Part shown: in pieces, positions 34,339 to 46,311 of the stretch
How the letters are laid out: each line of letters begins with the position of its first letter
Numbering within the stretch: the stretch's first letter is position 1
Notes under the pieces: model-generated
The model's database searches: none
Seen by the model: only the letters and a program-made list of their open reading frames with translations
Told to the model about the DNA's origin: nothing
Translations under genes and position numbers: made by a program
Assembly (NCBI GenBank): GCA_037783415.1
Contig: JAZGTN010000028.1
Location: 4,412,501-4,476,500 of the forward strand
Direction: 5' to 3'
DNA from: Leptasterias polaris
Taxonomy: Eukaryota; Echinodermata; Asteroidea; Forcipulatida; Asteriidae
Length of the DNA: 64,000 nt

Positions 34339-34818
34339 CAAGCTTATAACTTTCTCGAATCAACAACATATTTAACCAAAATTTCCGATTACAATCGGCC
34401 AAGGTCTACTAACACAGCACAATGTGTGTGGCTGCATTTAACAAAGCGTATTGTCCTAATCTTTTTGTTGTGTTTTTATTTTTTAAGAATCTTCCCCATG
34501 GATCGATTCCCATGCTTATTTTCTTTTGCACTTATACAGTGCAGTTTCCGCTCAATTTAAAATACGTGAGTGTTTTTTTTGAAGACTCGAGAGGTGAAAA
34601 TTATAGATTTTTAATTAAGGGGAGTGAATTCTGCACCATAGCTGCGTTATAATAAAGATACCATTGATATACCTTCACAATAGGTAACTGGGTCCGACAA
34701 AAGAAGATAAACGCCTTCGACCGCACACAAAACTTTCATCTCCGCTAATTAAAACAGCTTGGAAATTGGCCTATGCGTATCCATGGCAACTCGATTTAAG
34801 GAGGGTCACATTACCCTT

Positions 34819-34827
34819 TATATAAAG
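34819..34827 (+). promoter_or_regulatory. TATA box of gene C
   Basis: TATATAAAG, about 75 bp before a strong donor at 34904. A start site near 34,850 would give a first exon of about 55 bp ending in ATG. CATCTCG, GCGAACAAT and GGAT in this exon recall CATCTCG, GCAATCG and CGAT in gene A's 5' exon (443-480), which supports the assignment. Confidence 0.6.
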
Positions 34828-34903
34828 TAGTTTTGCTGTGGACGAACCCAATAAAGCACTTATAGAGCTCATCTCGACTGGAGCGAACAATTTGGATACC
34901 ATG

Positions 34904-36991
34904 GTAAGTTGATTTTCTGTTTTCATGTTAATTATTTTTTGGCGTTTATGTGTGTTGAGCTACTTTCCCCCTAAACAATCATGACCTCCATAGGTAGCCG
35001 TTTGCTCATTTTACCCTGTTGATTATATCATGTCCTCAAATAACTCTTATTCGTATTAGGTGCCACCTCTAGATAACATATATTGCTTTGAGATGAAAAT
35101 TAGGCATTCTTCTTTTTATAAGGTATTGTTGGTGTCCGCCAGTAGAAAACACAGCACAAAGACAGTTTGCTGGGGACGCAAACAAATAACAGAACAGTAG
35201 TTTGTTCAAACAGACGGTTGTACGCAATAAAATGGCTGGGTTTTTTTAAAGATCAACTTAAATGAAATTAACATTATTGCGGGTGTTTTTTGTATAGAAA
35301 AGTTAACGAGTGTGTAATGATGACAGATAAATGACTGGAACTCAATAAAAATTATGTCATAATGTAAAATATGAAAAACATTTTGATCAATGTTACGCTA
35401 GGTAAAAACGCCGAGTTTCACGAAAAGCCCTTTCGAATCAAAACAGCACTCTGACGTCATACTGCAGACTTGTGTTTAACCCCACACAAACGTGTATTAT
35501 TACATGCAAAAAAGCATCTCTGAAACGAAAATTAAGTTGATAAAAATGTCGAAAAGAAGCGGTTCGGGAAATATTAAAGTGTTGATGAAGAAGAGGTTTT
35601 TCAGTCAAACACACTTCTGATGGGAGTGATATCAGCTCAAGTGAATCTTTTTATGCCGGTTTTTCGAAAGGTAGTTTTTAGGATCAGGGTTGATGTTTCT
35701 TTTTTATAAGTACAAGTCATACATTTTTATGAATAGCAAACAATACTTCAACTAGGACACCATAAAATAGTCAAATGCCAATGAGGCTATAAGGATCCCC
35801 TAAAGGGATATGACTGTGATTTTAAAAAAACTTAATGGAATTAAAATTGAGTTCTTTGAGTGCCCACGAAGATATTTTGTTCACTCCAAATAAATTAGTT
35901 TGTGCGTTCAAAATGATTTGTGTGTGTGTTCGAAATTAACCATTTTGCTCACTTGAAATTATTTCGCTCACTCAGGAAAGGGTTATTATTAATATGTTTG
36001 GTTACTTTCAATTAATTTGAGAGCCCGAAATTATTTCGTAATAATGTTTTAAGCTTTTGCAATATAATATATTTCGAATTCTCTCAATAATTTATTGAGT
36101 GTACAAAATAAATTATTTTGAGTATTAGAATTATTTCGAGCAACAAATTATTTCGAACAAAAAGATTTGTGAGAAAAAAATGTTTCCGAGAGCTAAAATT
36201 AATTTATTTAAGCGAAATTGAACTATCTGTGTTTTCAGTATTGTTTCCAACCAATTTGTCCCTTTCGGTGCTCCGTAGTACCAACCTTGGGTCTAGGAAC
36301 CACTTAACAGTAATTTAAGCTTTAATCAAATAAGTTTGATGGTGATCCCTTCATCATATAAACATTTCAAGGACCATTTTGACAACTTTCGAGTGTTGTT
36401 AACAAACTTCACCAGATTCCTCGGAAAATGGGGAAAAGTTTAAATGCTGTTTCTGGAATCCACCGACAGCACATTTGGCTCGTTGCTCGGCATGATACAA
36501 ACTTAACCACGTTATTGAAAAAGAACCTTGAAGAAATAGGAAAGATAAAAATATAAAAAACAATCAGTAAATGCATAAAGACAAATATAAACAATCTTCA
36601 CAAGTCCACAGTATGACGTATTGGTTCCCAACTTGCGAGGGCGACGCCAACGGCGAAAAGGCACTTGTTCAAAAATTGACAAAAAGGGCTAGTTTTCCGG
36701 AACAAACTTCAGAAAAATGGCAGGGTAGACAAATTCAAAATGACAACCAAACAACAACTGAACACATAACAAACAAATAAAAAGGGTCAATTTTGCTTTA
36801 ACGATTTCGTTTAAGTTGATCTTTAAAACAAAAATGGTGCATAACTGTGAAAAAAGTGATTTAGTGGCCCTGGACGTATGTGCACATACGCATACCATAA
36901 CATTTTAATGCATACTTTGTTGCATACCTTTGGGATTATGTCATTAGTTATGGACGATTTGTTGGTGACCTTGGGCGTACGTGGCGCTATA
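34904..36991. other. First intron of gene C, part 1
   Basis: 35830-36200 is a degenerate ~25-bp array with AAATTATTTCG-like units interleaved with GAG/CTC-rich spacers, in the same style as 7330-7790. The rest is unremarkable intron. No ORF is supported. Confidence 0.5.
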
Positions 36992-37697
36992 ATAGACTGT
37001 GCAAGTCTCGCGCGCATTCGAACTTCCGGGACCATAGTGGTCCCAACCATATGGAGTTTTACGTGGGCGAGATTTTGTTTCGTCAATTATTTTAGTTTAA
37101 CGTAGTTTATGACCTAGAAAATTATACATGTTGTTGGGAATGTAATACTAAGTGATAACAAAATATGAAAGTAAAACCAATTCAACAATATAACGAAGAA
37201 AACCCGAGAATTAAACTTGACCTCAGCTTCCGGTTATTGCAAAAAATTAAGAATTTTGTGCTCACCTCCGATCATAAAACTTATGTAAAAGCTTGTTTTG
37301 GATGCGCTATTATAATCGCCAGATGCTGTAATTGCAAAGCGAACCCTTTTCATTGCAGTCTATGGTGTTGAGGCGTCGGCATTCCTCTTTAAACTGCGAT
37401 ACGGGTCAATTTAAAACCCGTTTGACCTTCACGAATCTGCGTAAGGGGTTTCTAAAAAGTTAACATCAAAAAAGCATCCTTGTCCCAGAGTTTTAATTTG
37501 TTTTTAATAATACTTAACACACTTTGGCGTATTTTTTTTTTAAGCTAAAACTAATTTCATAAAATTGTAATAATTTATTTTTGTTCAGATTTTGTCATGA
37601 GATATAATTTAAAACAAAGATTTGATTTCAGAAATAAAAATGTTCTTCGTTTGACGTGTTTTCTCGTTCGGGTACGCGCGAGACTTGCACAGTCTAT
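36992..37697. mobile_element. 706-bp inverted-repeat element
   Basis: Left end ATAGACTGTGCAAGTCTCGC, continuing GCG; the right end is the exact reverse complement, 23 bp. A short member of the family is at 51476-51600. No transposase. Confidence 0.8.
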
Positions 37698-38308
37698 AGG
37701 ATATTATTATTACCTCCGTGTTACCCCAAACTTGGCTAAATTGACACTATATCCCGTCACACAATGTTTCACAAGGTTTTGCAAAAAGTAAAGGTCGTCC
37801 AGCCTTAAACTTATCATACATATTTGGAACCTAAGGGTATAGATGAAATCTCAACTTTTGTGGATGATGACGTCATCGCTGACTTCATAGCTTTAACGTT
37901 TAAAAATAACCCACAATATTTGTAAAACTCATATATACAGAACTTTAATAATAGGCCTACATACAAGATTCTTTCACATCTTTCAAAATCTTACAAAATA
38001 TGTGACCCCATGTGACTTTTACTTCTAGTTGAAACCGGACGTTGACATTAAATATTTGAATAGCATTACATCTTATAAACCAAAGTTGTAAGGGCATAAA
38101 ATAAACCAAAGTGGTAAGGGCATATAATACTGGCAATGAGGCCTTTTCGTTAAAAAGCGTAATGATGTTGGAGAACACTTTTCTGTATAAAAAAAATAAT
38201 CAATTTCTGTCACGTCCTCAAGCTTCGTTTTTGCGAAGGGTTAAAAATGCATTGACGCTTAACGGTTGTCCGTCCACGCACGTAATAGAATATTTTTGAT
38301 TGAGTACA
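37698..38308. other. Gene C intron, nothing recognised
   Basis: Contains ATAAACCAAAGT-GTAAGGGCATA twice in tandem near 38075-38125. Otherwise no feature. Confidence 0.4.
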
Positions 38309-38501
38309 GGGTCCAATTTCATAGAGCTGCTTAAGCAGAAAATATTGCTTAACAATTGTCTGCTAAGCAGAAATGAGCAGGATACCAGTCACAAATTGTA
38401 CATTTGACATGGTAGTTTGGTTGGTAACCTTAATCTGGTAAGCAAATGTTTGTTGTGCTTAGCTGCTTTTTGTGCTTAAGCAGCTCTATGAAATTGGGCC
38501 C
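38309..38501. mobile_element. 193-bp MITE with GGGCCCAATTTCATAGAGC ends
   Basis: Left GGGTCCAATTTCATAGAGCT, continuing GCTTAAGCA; the right end is the reverse complement with one mismatch over 29 bp. AGTAC flanks both sides. A second copy with a nested insertion is at 53399-53741. Confidence 0.85.
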
Positions 38502-39205
38502 AGTACGTACTATTAATTGCGTTACGCGTAAATTAACGCCCGCGTAGCTTTGCGCGCCACGTGTATGTTTAAAAACTCCTCACGCGCGTTTATATCTTAC
38601 GTTTACGTCTTACGTTTACGTTTACGTTAGATACTTATTTCCGGTCATGATCGTTTAAATGCATCCCTGGAATTGGTTCATTAAAATGTGCCAGCATCTG
38701 GCACATTTTAGTTAGGCCTGTGGTCAATCCACTTTACGTGTCCGCTCAAGATGGTAACCCTCAAAAGAGGCACCAAGTCCAGAGCAACTGGTCCCCCTCT
38801 TTTTGTTCTTTATTGATCTTGTGATTATGTCTTACTGTATGGTTTAGGGTGACCGTTGTAAAAAACATGATTCATTTGAAATGGAATCACCCATTTTGAA
38901 ACGCGCGTGCTAAGCATCCACAGCCGCCGAAAGTTTATAACAAGCTTGCACGAAAACTAGTCACACTTGTTAGCCAATCAGCGTTGTTTTAGTGCATCCC
39001 AACCAGGGGTAACTTTCAACCTTTCTCCATATAGCTTACAGAATTTGAAACATTTAAATGGATCGAGGCCGACTACAAGCATATGTGGATTTTTTTTATG
39101 TTGTTTTCTTCTTATTCTTCTTCTTCTTCTTCTTCCTTTTTCTTCTTCTTACTTCTTCTTCTTCATTTTTTTTATTATTTTTTTATAAATTGGTGTCATG
39201 AAAGA
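38502..39205. other. Gene C intron, CpG-rich patch and CT-rich microsatellite
   Basis: 38510-38640 is rich in ACGCG and TTTACG units. 39105-39165 is a TTC/CTT microsatellite. The short frames over it are low complexity. Confidence 0.5.
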
Positions 39206-39335
39206 CCAGGGCCCAATTTCATGGCTGTGCTTACCGCGGAGTTTTACACTTATCTCTCCCAAAGAATTATTTTCTTTACTTAGCGCCGTGAGCGAAGAAT
39301 TCCGCAGTAAGGAGAGCCATTAAATTGGACCCTGG
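39206..39335. mobile_element. 130-bp MITE with CCAGGGCCCAATTT ends
   Basis: Left CCAGGGCCCAATTTCATGGC, right the reverse complement of CCAGGGTCCAATTTAATGGC; similarity extends about 35 bp. Related in its ends to, but distinct from, the element at 38309-38501. Confidence 0.75.
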
Positions 39336-40846
39336 CCTCTCCTGCATTAACGGGGACAGTGGCGAGGACAAGTGGTTGTTTTGATTCTTACATTCGATCT
39401 TGGACTAATTAAAAACCTTGACCAGCCTTTGAAGAAGCCGAATACAATAAAAGAGTTTCCTCAAAAAGAAGAAAGCTAAGGAAGTTGTTTTGTCCCCACG
39501 TTGTCATTGTTTGAACTCTGCAGCTTGATACGGTCATACTTTGGTTACCGACCTCGAACAATTTAGTATTTTTTTTACTGAAAGCCCACTTGTTACAAAG
39601 AAAGCATCCAGCGAATTAATTTCCTCTGAAGTGCCCTTGTTGATTACAAATTAATAAAATTAATAATAGGTGCGGTTGATACCTGCGGTCACCTCGCTAA
39701 ACGTGGGCGGATTCAACGTTCTTCGTGAAAATACCGTTAAATGTTTTTGCTGTTTTCTCATTAAGTAAACAAATCATTCAGCTGAAAGTTTCAAATGTGA
39801 CTTGTATAATCGTATATTTCTTGATACATTTGCCAATAAAGCAGCATTACGTTGAAAAAAAAATAGATGGTCTTTTAGGTAAGCGTAGGCCTACCACTTT
39901 TTCTCCTGCGTGATGATCATGCAGAGCATCGAAACTATAGAGTTGTGGCACCGGGCGGCTCTTTTCAGAGCCACCACAACTCGGCGATCATTTACTTACG
40001 GAAAACCTTACTAAAATCAAATTGTAGTTTCCCATCATGCAAACTTTTTTTTAGGCTTTATGGAAACTAAAACACATAGCTCGAACAGGCTAGTCAACTC
40101 TTCTTGCAGAAGAAAACAATTGATTTATTTGTTAACTAAATTTTATGTAACTTACATAAACTATGGACAGAGACATTCACCTCCCAGGCCAACCTAACAG
40201 CTACTGGTGACCATATGCCACGCCCTGGCTTGGGTATTACCCCGTCCTTAATTAATATTCATAATATCACTACGCCACTAACCAAAAATAGTCCCATAAC
40301 AGAGTATGCATTGCTTAATACACATCGGTGTAAGGTCCAAACAAATATTTCAAACAATCTTGCGAGCTTTATCGCTTAGCCAGCTTTATCGTCAATGATT
40401 TTATGTAGCCCACCACGGGGCGTTCGGATTGTTTAGGAAAGCGGGACAGCCCTACGTTTGATATAAATTCTGAAAATAGAGTGGGATTGCTGATTAAGTG
40501 AAAGCTTCATTTTTAGGATCATTTACGCTCTTAAAGATTCACCCCTTGTTAAAGATTTGCATGACAATCTAAATCTTAGTCGCATTCCTTGGTGAAAGAA
40601 TGGAAAGCTCAAAGAGGACATGGTGATAAGTTCTTTACTTCCTAAAGATTTGAATAGTTGATATACATAATCTTCCTAAGACTGTTTCGTGGCTCGTTGA
40701 TTGTTCAAATAAAAACATTGTATAGGTCGATCAGGCAAAACTTACCCAGAGTTACCCAGTTCAAACGATGGTTGTGTGGATGGGGACAATTTATTGTACT
40801 ATACTTGAATAGTCTGATTATGTTGAACTTTGCTATATTTCCTCAG
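39336..40846. other. End of gene C first intron
   Basis: Contains a patch (39660-39725) with ACCTCGCTAAACGTGG-GG and ATTCAACGTTCTT, shared with the repeats near 11390 and 56800. The rest is unremarkable up to the acceptor cctcag at 40841-40846. Confidence 0.4.
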
Positions 40847-40935
40847 AACCATGGTCTTCTATATAGCTGTGTGGTGCGACTCTCAGTTCTTTACATTACA
40901 CTCTGTGTTCTTTTCGCTGGGCACTTCAACGCACA

Positions 40936-41650
40936 GTAAGTCTTCAGAGTCACTTGAACTGATTTGCATATTTCACAATTTATGTCACTTATTGTATGCA
41001 TCTTGTCGGTATCGCCTACATAATAATAAAATAAACTGTAAGTCTTTCTGAAGAACAAAAGCGTAGCAAAGGGGGAGGGTGTGACAGTGTGAACTCCAAC
41101 CCATGGCCCTCCAGTGACTCAAAACAAAAATGGGTGCAGTGGCGTACCATAACTAAGGGGAGGCACGTGTCCCGAATTGATGTCGTGCCCCCCCCCCCCC
41201 CCCCCCCCCGGGTTCCTTCTGTTTGAAATCTGGACTTTGAGATTACTTTTATATGCTTTTATGTGGTAATTTCACTGTTTTAAAACTATTTTGTATTTAC
41301 ACGCACACAAAGTATTTGTTTGCACATCCATGTCAGATTATCTTTTGAAACAAAACATTCAAGGATTTATAGTAAATGTCATAACAAGGGCACGAAGGGT
41401 GCATCATTTTTTAGTTTCTGTTTGCATTTTTCTTCTTCTTCTTCTATTAAGTGCAGCCTTCAAATGACTGAAGATGAACGCACTGCGTGGCCACGAATGG
41501 ATTTTCTTCAGAGGCTTGTTTAAGAAAAATGCAAACGGAAACCCGACAAAATAAAACACCCCTCGTGCCTCCTACAAGTTGACCCTAGTTCTGTCGATGA
41601 ATTTGTGATGTCGATTGAAAAAAGAACATTTCGAGAGTGGGCAAGAGAGT
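40936..41650. other. Intron of gene C with poly-C run
   Basis: A run of about 20 C lies near 41190-41209, then GAAATCTGGACTTT, which recurs near 57570. A CTT microsatellite is near 41430-41445. Confidence 0.4.
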
Positions 41651-41849
41651 GAGAATTGGTTTCCACTATGTCTTTCAATCTAAACCGGTCACAAAGAAGA
41701 ATTCCGGTGTTGTGGAAATCAACCATTTGATCAACACTGCAAGGAATATGAAAAAACACTCACCTGTTCGAGATTTCAAAATCCCATCTGAATGTCCTCA
41801 CTTTGTGACCGGTTTAGATCGAAAGACAAATATAGAAACCAATTCTTAC
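41651..41849. mobile_element. 199-bp MITE with long inverted arms
   Basis: Left arm GAGAATTGGTTTCCACTATG followed by TCTTTCAATCTAAACCGGTC; the right arm is the reverse complement with few mismatches over about 46 bp and contains GACCGGTTTAGATCGAAAGA. Lies in the intron before gene C's first EMI exon. Confidence 0.8.
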
Positions 41850-42725
41850 CTCCGGGCTATATTTACAAATCAGTCAGAGAAATAGCAAAGACAATGTAAT
41901 GGCGTCTTTCTCCCAACATCAAAATATAGCTGAATAAACTTGAAAATCGTGCCGCCGCTAGGGGGCGTTTGGTCCGGGGTTGAAATAAATGAATAAATAA
42001 ACAGCTGTATGGGAAAGAATGAGAATGCTCTTTTTCTCTATCTGTCACATTAATAGTTTCAAATTTTGTATTTATACAGGAATACTTGCCCGAGGATATC
42101 TTATGAGTATAGGACAAGATCAGTCGTTGAAAGTTACTACGTTTCATGCAGTTGGCTTAACTTGAATCGATGTACACGATACAGGTATGCAGCTGGCATG
42201 TCTATTGACCCCTTGCACAAAGCGGATCGATCGCACTGCTTTGTGTTGTATAACACTGTGTGGAAATGTCTTTTTAAAAACAAGCATATTCTTCCACACT
42301 GTAAAAAAAAACACTGTGTGAACGTGTGTCTAAGTCCCTACACTATTTTGACTTTTTTTCTCAGGTCCACACACAAAAGGAATTGACTCCAAAAATGGCG
42401 GCAATAGTAGACGCTCGTTTTTGCAGAGATGCCTCTGCACGTGGTGCAAGGGGCCAAAAGCAGCTTCCTCGCCCATACAAACATTTCACCTAAAACTGTA
42501 AAACTCTCATATAGTTTCAATGGAATCTGTGCTACCTCAGTAATATTGTAATGTACATTCAATTCCAAAGGAGATGTAAGCAATATACTTGTATAGTGCT
42601 TATATTAGCTTGGGCAATAAGCTGACGTTTGAATGATTCGGGGCCGGCGTAGTACACAAGATCGTCGTTACAGTTCCCGTTGTCTCTTCAGAGTTTGAAC
42701 AAGTCATTCTTAATTTACCATTCAG
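41850..42725. other. Gene C introns around the first EMI exon
   Basis: Apart from the exon 42080-42184, 42200-42430 contains CTATTGACCCCTTGC, AATTGACTCCAAAAATGGC and the reverse of related blocks; matching blocks lie at 52485-52620. It is probably a degraded short repeat. Confidence 0.4.
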
Positions 42726-43065
42726 GTATAAAACAGCTTATTACAAGGCCAGCGTGCCTACCTATGTATGTTGTACAGGTTGGAGTAAAGACAGTAGCGG
42801 ACGCTGTCTAATAGGTAAAGTTGATTGCAATATTTAAAATTAATCAAAGGATATTTATTTTGTATACTGGTCTAATATCTTCACCTGATCATTTGTCTCA
42901 TTTCACTTGAGATGACAAGTTTACAACTGTGTCAGGGGGAATTCTTGGGGAATGATTACACGAACCATCTCTCCGATCCAAAGAGAAGGGGTAAATTCTG
43001 ACCCACAGATATTTTTTACAAATTTATTTCAAACAAACTTGTTCTGTTTTACCGTTATATTACAG

Positions 43066-43159
43066 CAATATGTAACCCTTCATGTCAACATGGCCGATCG
43101 CTCATCACCAAATGTTTTTACTTGTAACCATGGTTACCAAGGTCGAACATGTAAACAAG
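43066..43159 (+). pseudogene. Frameshifted EGF exon 1 of gene C
   Basis: 94 bp instead of 93. The extra base lies in CGATCGCTCATC, compared with CGTTGTTCATC in the paralogues. In the correct entry phase it reads AICNPSCQHGRSLITKC and soon a TAA stop. After the shift a second frame shows the lost half (VFTCNHGYQGRTCKQG). Both splice sites are intact. Confidence 0.8.
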
Positions 43160-43245
43160 GTAATGAATCTTTATCATTAATGTCTGACAAGATTTACAAG
43201 GGACCTTGGATTGTAAACAGATTTGTGTCGTTTTATTAAACGAGG

Positions 43246-43478
43246 TATATAGATAGGTTGCAGTATGACGTAAATCGGCCATCTTTACGGGCAGTTTGGA
43301 ACACACAGTCATGCGTTACGCGTGAGAACGGCGTGCAGCACGCGCACATTTCACAAAACTCATTGCGTGATTGGTTAGTGAACGACGCGGCTGCGTTAAT
43401 AATTAGAGCGCTTGACGCGCCTGCATGCCAAAATGCGATTTGCCCGTAAAGATGGCGTCTACTGGGAACTATCTATAT
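43246..43478. mobile_element. 233-bp MITE with nested inverted repeats
   Basis: Outer ends TATATAGATAGGTT and AACTATCTATA. An inner pair, GCCATCTTTACGGGCA and its exact reverse complement, is 16 bp. The interior is CpG-rich (GCGTGAGAACGGCGTGCAGC). Confidence 0.7.
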
Positions 43479-44063
43479 TAAAAATTTAACAGCCATGCTA
43501 CAATTAAGCAATTGGGACTCTTGCTAAATTGCTTTCGTGTGAAAGTGTCTTAAGAGACAGGTCAATTTTATATTGCGTAAATTACGCAATTACTGGTTTA
43601 TTTGTTTTTGTCGTGAAAAACTATAATTAATTTGATTTTAACAGCTCAATAGTACCCTGCAGCGAGTGATGTGGGAGGTCGCGACCTCCCCAAGTCAACA
43701 AAAACATAACAGCACCCACGTGATAAATCCCAGGCATGCTAAACTCCATGATATCCTCCCCTGTACCATAACGCACAGACTAGAAGGGGTGTCAATCAAC
43801 AGGGGTCGGTGACTTGGTCAGAGTGGGTGGACACAAAAAAATCGTCCATTGCGCATGTACACAAATTTCCTCTGAGGTTTGTACACAGGGCGATGATGGC
43901 CGCCTGGTTAATGTCAATGACAGTACTTGTTGGGCGCTTGGTCGCCACAAGTCTGCAGGCCCAGAAGAGAGATGATTGAAAACATCTGTTACCAGCTGGC
44001 TGGGAGTCCTTTGATGTCTTACCGACAGTTTCTACGGTTAGAAAATGGGAGATAAGTACGGAA
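43479..44063. other. Gene C intron with an 18-bp palindrome
   Basis: GGGAGGTCGCGACCTCCC at 43673-43690 is a perfect palindrome. A related GGGGAAGTCACGACTTCC lies at about 44613-44630, on the other side of the foldback element, so the pair may mark a larger element. No gene. Confidence 0.45.
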
Positions 44064-44566
44064 GCCGGATAGTGCCAGGAGATAAGAAATGAAATATTTT
44101 TTTCATGAGCGCGAGAATATTTGTTTGTACCATCCGGCGGCCGCCACTTAATTATCCGGCGGCCGCAACTTAATTATCCAGCGGCCCATTAAGGGTTAAA
44201 AAGGAGATGTTTACCTGATATAGCAGAGCAGGAGTGGACCATGTGGAGCAGCCGTCGTGGTGTACACGGGGGGGGGGGGGGGGGGGGATACAATACACAC
44301 CGCACGCACTCAAAATCCGCAAAACCAAAAACGTGTGGTACAGATAATTAAGTGGCGGCTGCCGGATAATTAAGTGGCGGTCGCCGAATAATTAAGTGGC
44401 GGTCGCCGAATAATTAAGTGGCGGCCGCCGGATAATAAGTGGCGGCCGCCGAATATTTAAGTGGCGGCCGCCTGATAATAAGTGGCGGCCGCCAGATAAA
44501 TGGTACAAAAAATATTCTCGCGCTCATGAAAAAAATATTTCATTTCTTATCTCCGCACTATCCGGC
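44064..44566. mobile_element. Foldback element with 22-bp GC-rich tandem units
   Basis: The left arm GCCGGATAGTGC, GGAGATAAGAAATGAAATAT, TTCATGAGCGCGAGAATATT is answered by its reverse complement at the right. Inside the arms are tandem 22-bp units GGATAATTAAGTGGCGGCCG CC: three at the left (complement) and seven at the right (about 44341-44500). A run of about 20 G lies at 44269-44288 between the arms. No ORF. Confidence 0.85.
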
Positions 44567-44715
44567 GTCTGTAGATAAGCCCTAGCAAGCCCTCTTAATA
44601 GATTTATTACGTGGGGAAGTCACGACTTCCAAGCTGCCGAATATACGTTCGGCCGAAACAGGTGCCTCGTTTGAGGGTTTAACAAGTTTGTCAAACGTTT
44701 TTGTCTTTTATACAG

Positions 44716-44810
44716 CAATATGTAATCCAACATGTCAATATGGCGTATACTCATCCCCCGGTATAGCTGCTCATGTAACCCTGGTTACCAAGGCCAGACA
44801 TGCAACCAAG
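44716..44810 (+). pseudogene. Frameshifted EGF exon 2 of gene C
   Basis: 95 bp instead of 93. Two extra bases lie in GGTATAGCTGCTCATG, compared with GGTAGTTGCTCATG in the next exon (45567). One cysteine codon is also TAC instead of TGC. Splice sites are intact. It and the exon at 45567, with parts of the downstream introns, are tandem copies. Confidence 0.8.
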
Positions 44811-45159
44811 GTAATTAATTGTTTGTATTTACAGAACGATTGAATTTAGGATGTTTACAATTGACTTATAAAGTTTGCGAACATTATCAAAGCGAGGTAG
44901 ATCAATATTATGATATTGCGTATTACACAGGCATGACATTTGGTCACACAATGAGGGGTGCTTTCCACTCAGGCGAACAATGCAAATATTTGCCAACTAC
45001 GCCTACGTTTTGGAACGGTAAAGTGCAAAAGACGTTTGCACACGTTTGTGAATTTCGGCAAGCGCTCTGGGGAGGGGTTCAACAATTTGATGAATCTATA
45101 TTTAAGAGACGGTTAAATTTGATATTTAATTTTGCGTACACAAACGCAGATTTGTCAGC

Positions 45160-45430
45160 GGTAGAGTGTCGGCTCAAATCCCGGTCGTGATCCCCGGTCA
45201 AGGTACTCGTGCCCTTGAGCAAGGCGCTGAATTGTTTCGTAAAAGTTGGGACGGTAGTGCATTCTGCTCTACCAGCCAGGCTCCTAGTGGATGATACCCA
45301 TGCCTACATCCTTACGGATGGCAATTTGCCCCTGGTGACAGTTGATTTGGGTCAATAGCCCAAATCAGTTAAGTGTAGCCCTCACCTTGAAGTGGCCGTC
45401 CGGCATTGTGGTGGGTTAGGCGATATCTCA
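45160..45430 (+). mobile_element. SINE fragment (tRNA-derived family)
   Basis: Contains CTCAAATCCCGGTCGTGATC, GTGCCCTTGAGCAAGGCGCT and a 3' body ending before AAAAAATAATAG. The TTGAGCAAGGCGCTGAATTG block is typical of tRNA-related SINE bodies. The A-box part is missing. Confidence 0.6.
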
Positions 45431-45659
45431 TAAAAAATAATAGTAAAAATAATTTGTTTGTTTTTGTCGTGAAATTTATTGTTTTCATTTGAAAGGGACA
45501 TATAAACTTGATTTCAATAGCTCAATAGGTTAAAAAGTTTGTAATACTTTTGTGTCTTTTATAAAGCGATATGTAATCCGACATGTCAATATGGCGTATG
45601 CTCATCTCCTGGTAGTTGCTCATGTTACCATGGTTACCAAGGCCAGACATGCAACCAAG

Positions 45660-46197
45660 GTAATTAAGCTTTTGAATATACAGAAAGTTTGAATTTAGGA
45701 TGTTTACAATTTTAGTTTGCGAACATTAGCAATGCGAGATAGATCAATATAATGAAATTGCGTATTCATTTGTGTGTTGTTGTTTTTTGTGTTTTTTTAT
45801 AATAGGGCGTCTTTGATAACACAGGCATAACATTTAGCCCACAATCAGAGCATGAAATCAGAAGGTTTATTGGTTGAAGGGCCATCGCAGCTTTGTCCTT
45901 TGAAATAATATGGTCAGAATGGCAACAAACTTTCAAAAAAAAAAAATTAAATGGCTGCCATTGCTTTTTATTCTACCTGTGTTTGGTTTATAAAAAGCCA
46001 TTATTAAGACATTTTTGTTCAACTCATGGGAACTTCGTGGGAGACGATCCCATGAACCGTCGACACTAGGCCCCCCTATGGTCCAAAAAGATTGGGAAAT
46101 TTTTGCAATTTGATTTCAATGTCAATGAGGTTTTTCAAACTTTTCTGTTTTACCGTTATATTGCATTTAACCGAGTTTGTTTGTGTCCTTAAAACAG
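45660..46197. other. Gene C intron between intact EGF exons
   Basis: The first 150 bases repeat the start of the intron after 44810 (GAATTTAGGATGTTTACAAT), marking tandem duplication of an exon-intron unit. The rest shows no feature. Confidence 0.5.
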
Positions 46198-46311
46198 CGA
46201 TATGTAATCCTCCATGTGTACATGGCGTATGTTCATCCCCTGGCCTGTGTACATGTGACCATGCTTACGAGGGTCAAACTTGCAATCTAGGTAAATAATC
46301 GTTGGTGTATA

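Noticed and set aside
34165..34560. 131-codon plus-strand frame upstream of gene C
   Set aside because: Its first part lies inside a MITE and the rest has no homology or splice support.
40851..40935. ATG at 40851 as the start of gene C
   Set aside because: It gives the wrong phase into the EMI exon and a poorly hydrophobic N-terminus; the ATG at the end of the previous exon fits both.
44819..45190. 123-codon frame after gene C EGF exon 2
   Set aside because: Starts in an intron, partly duplicated after the next EGF exon without an open frame there, and runs into a SINE.
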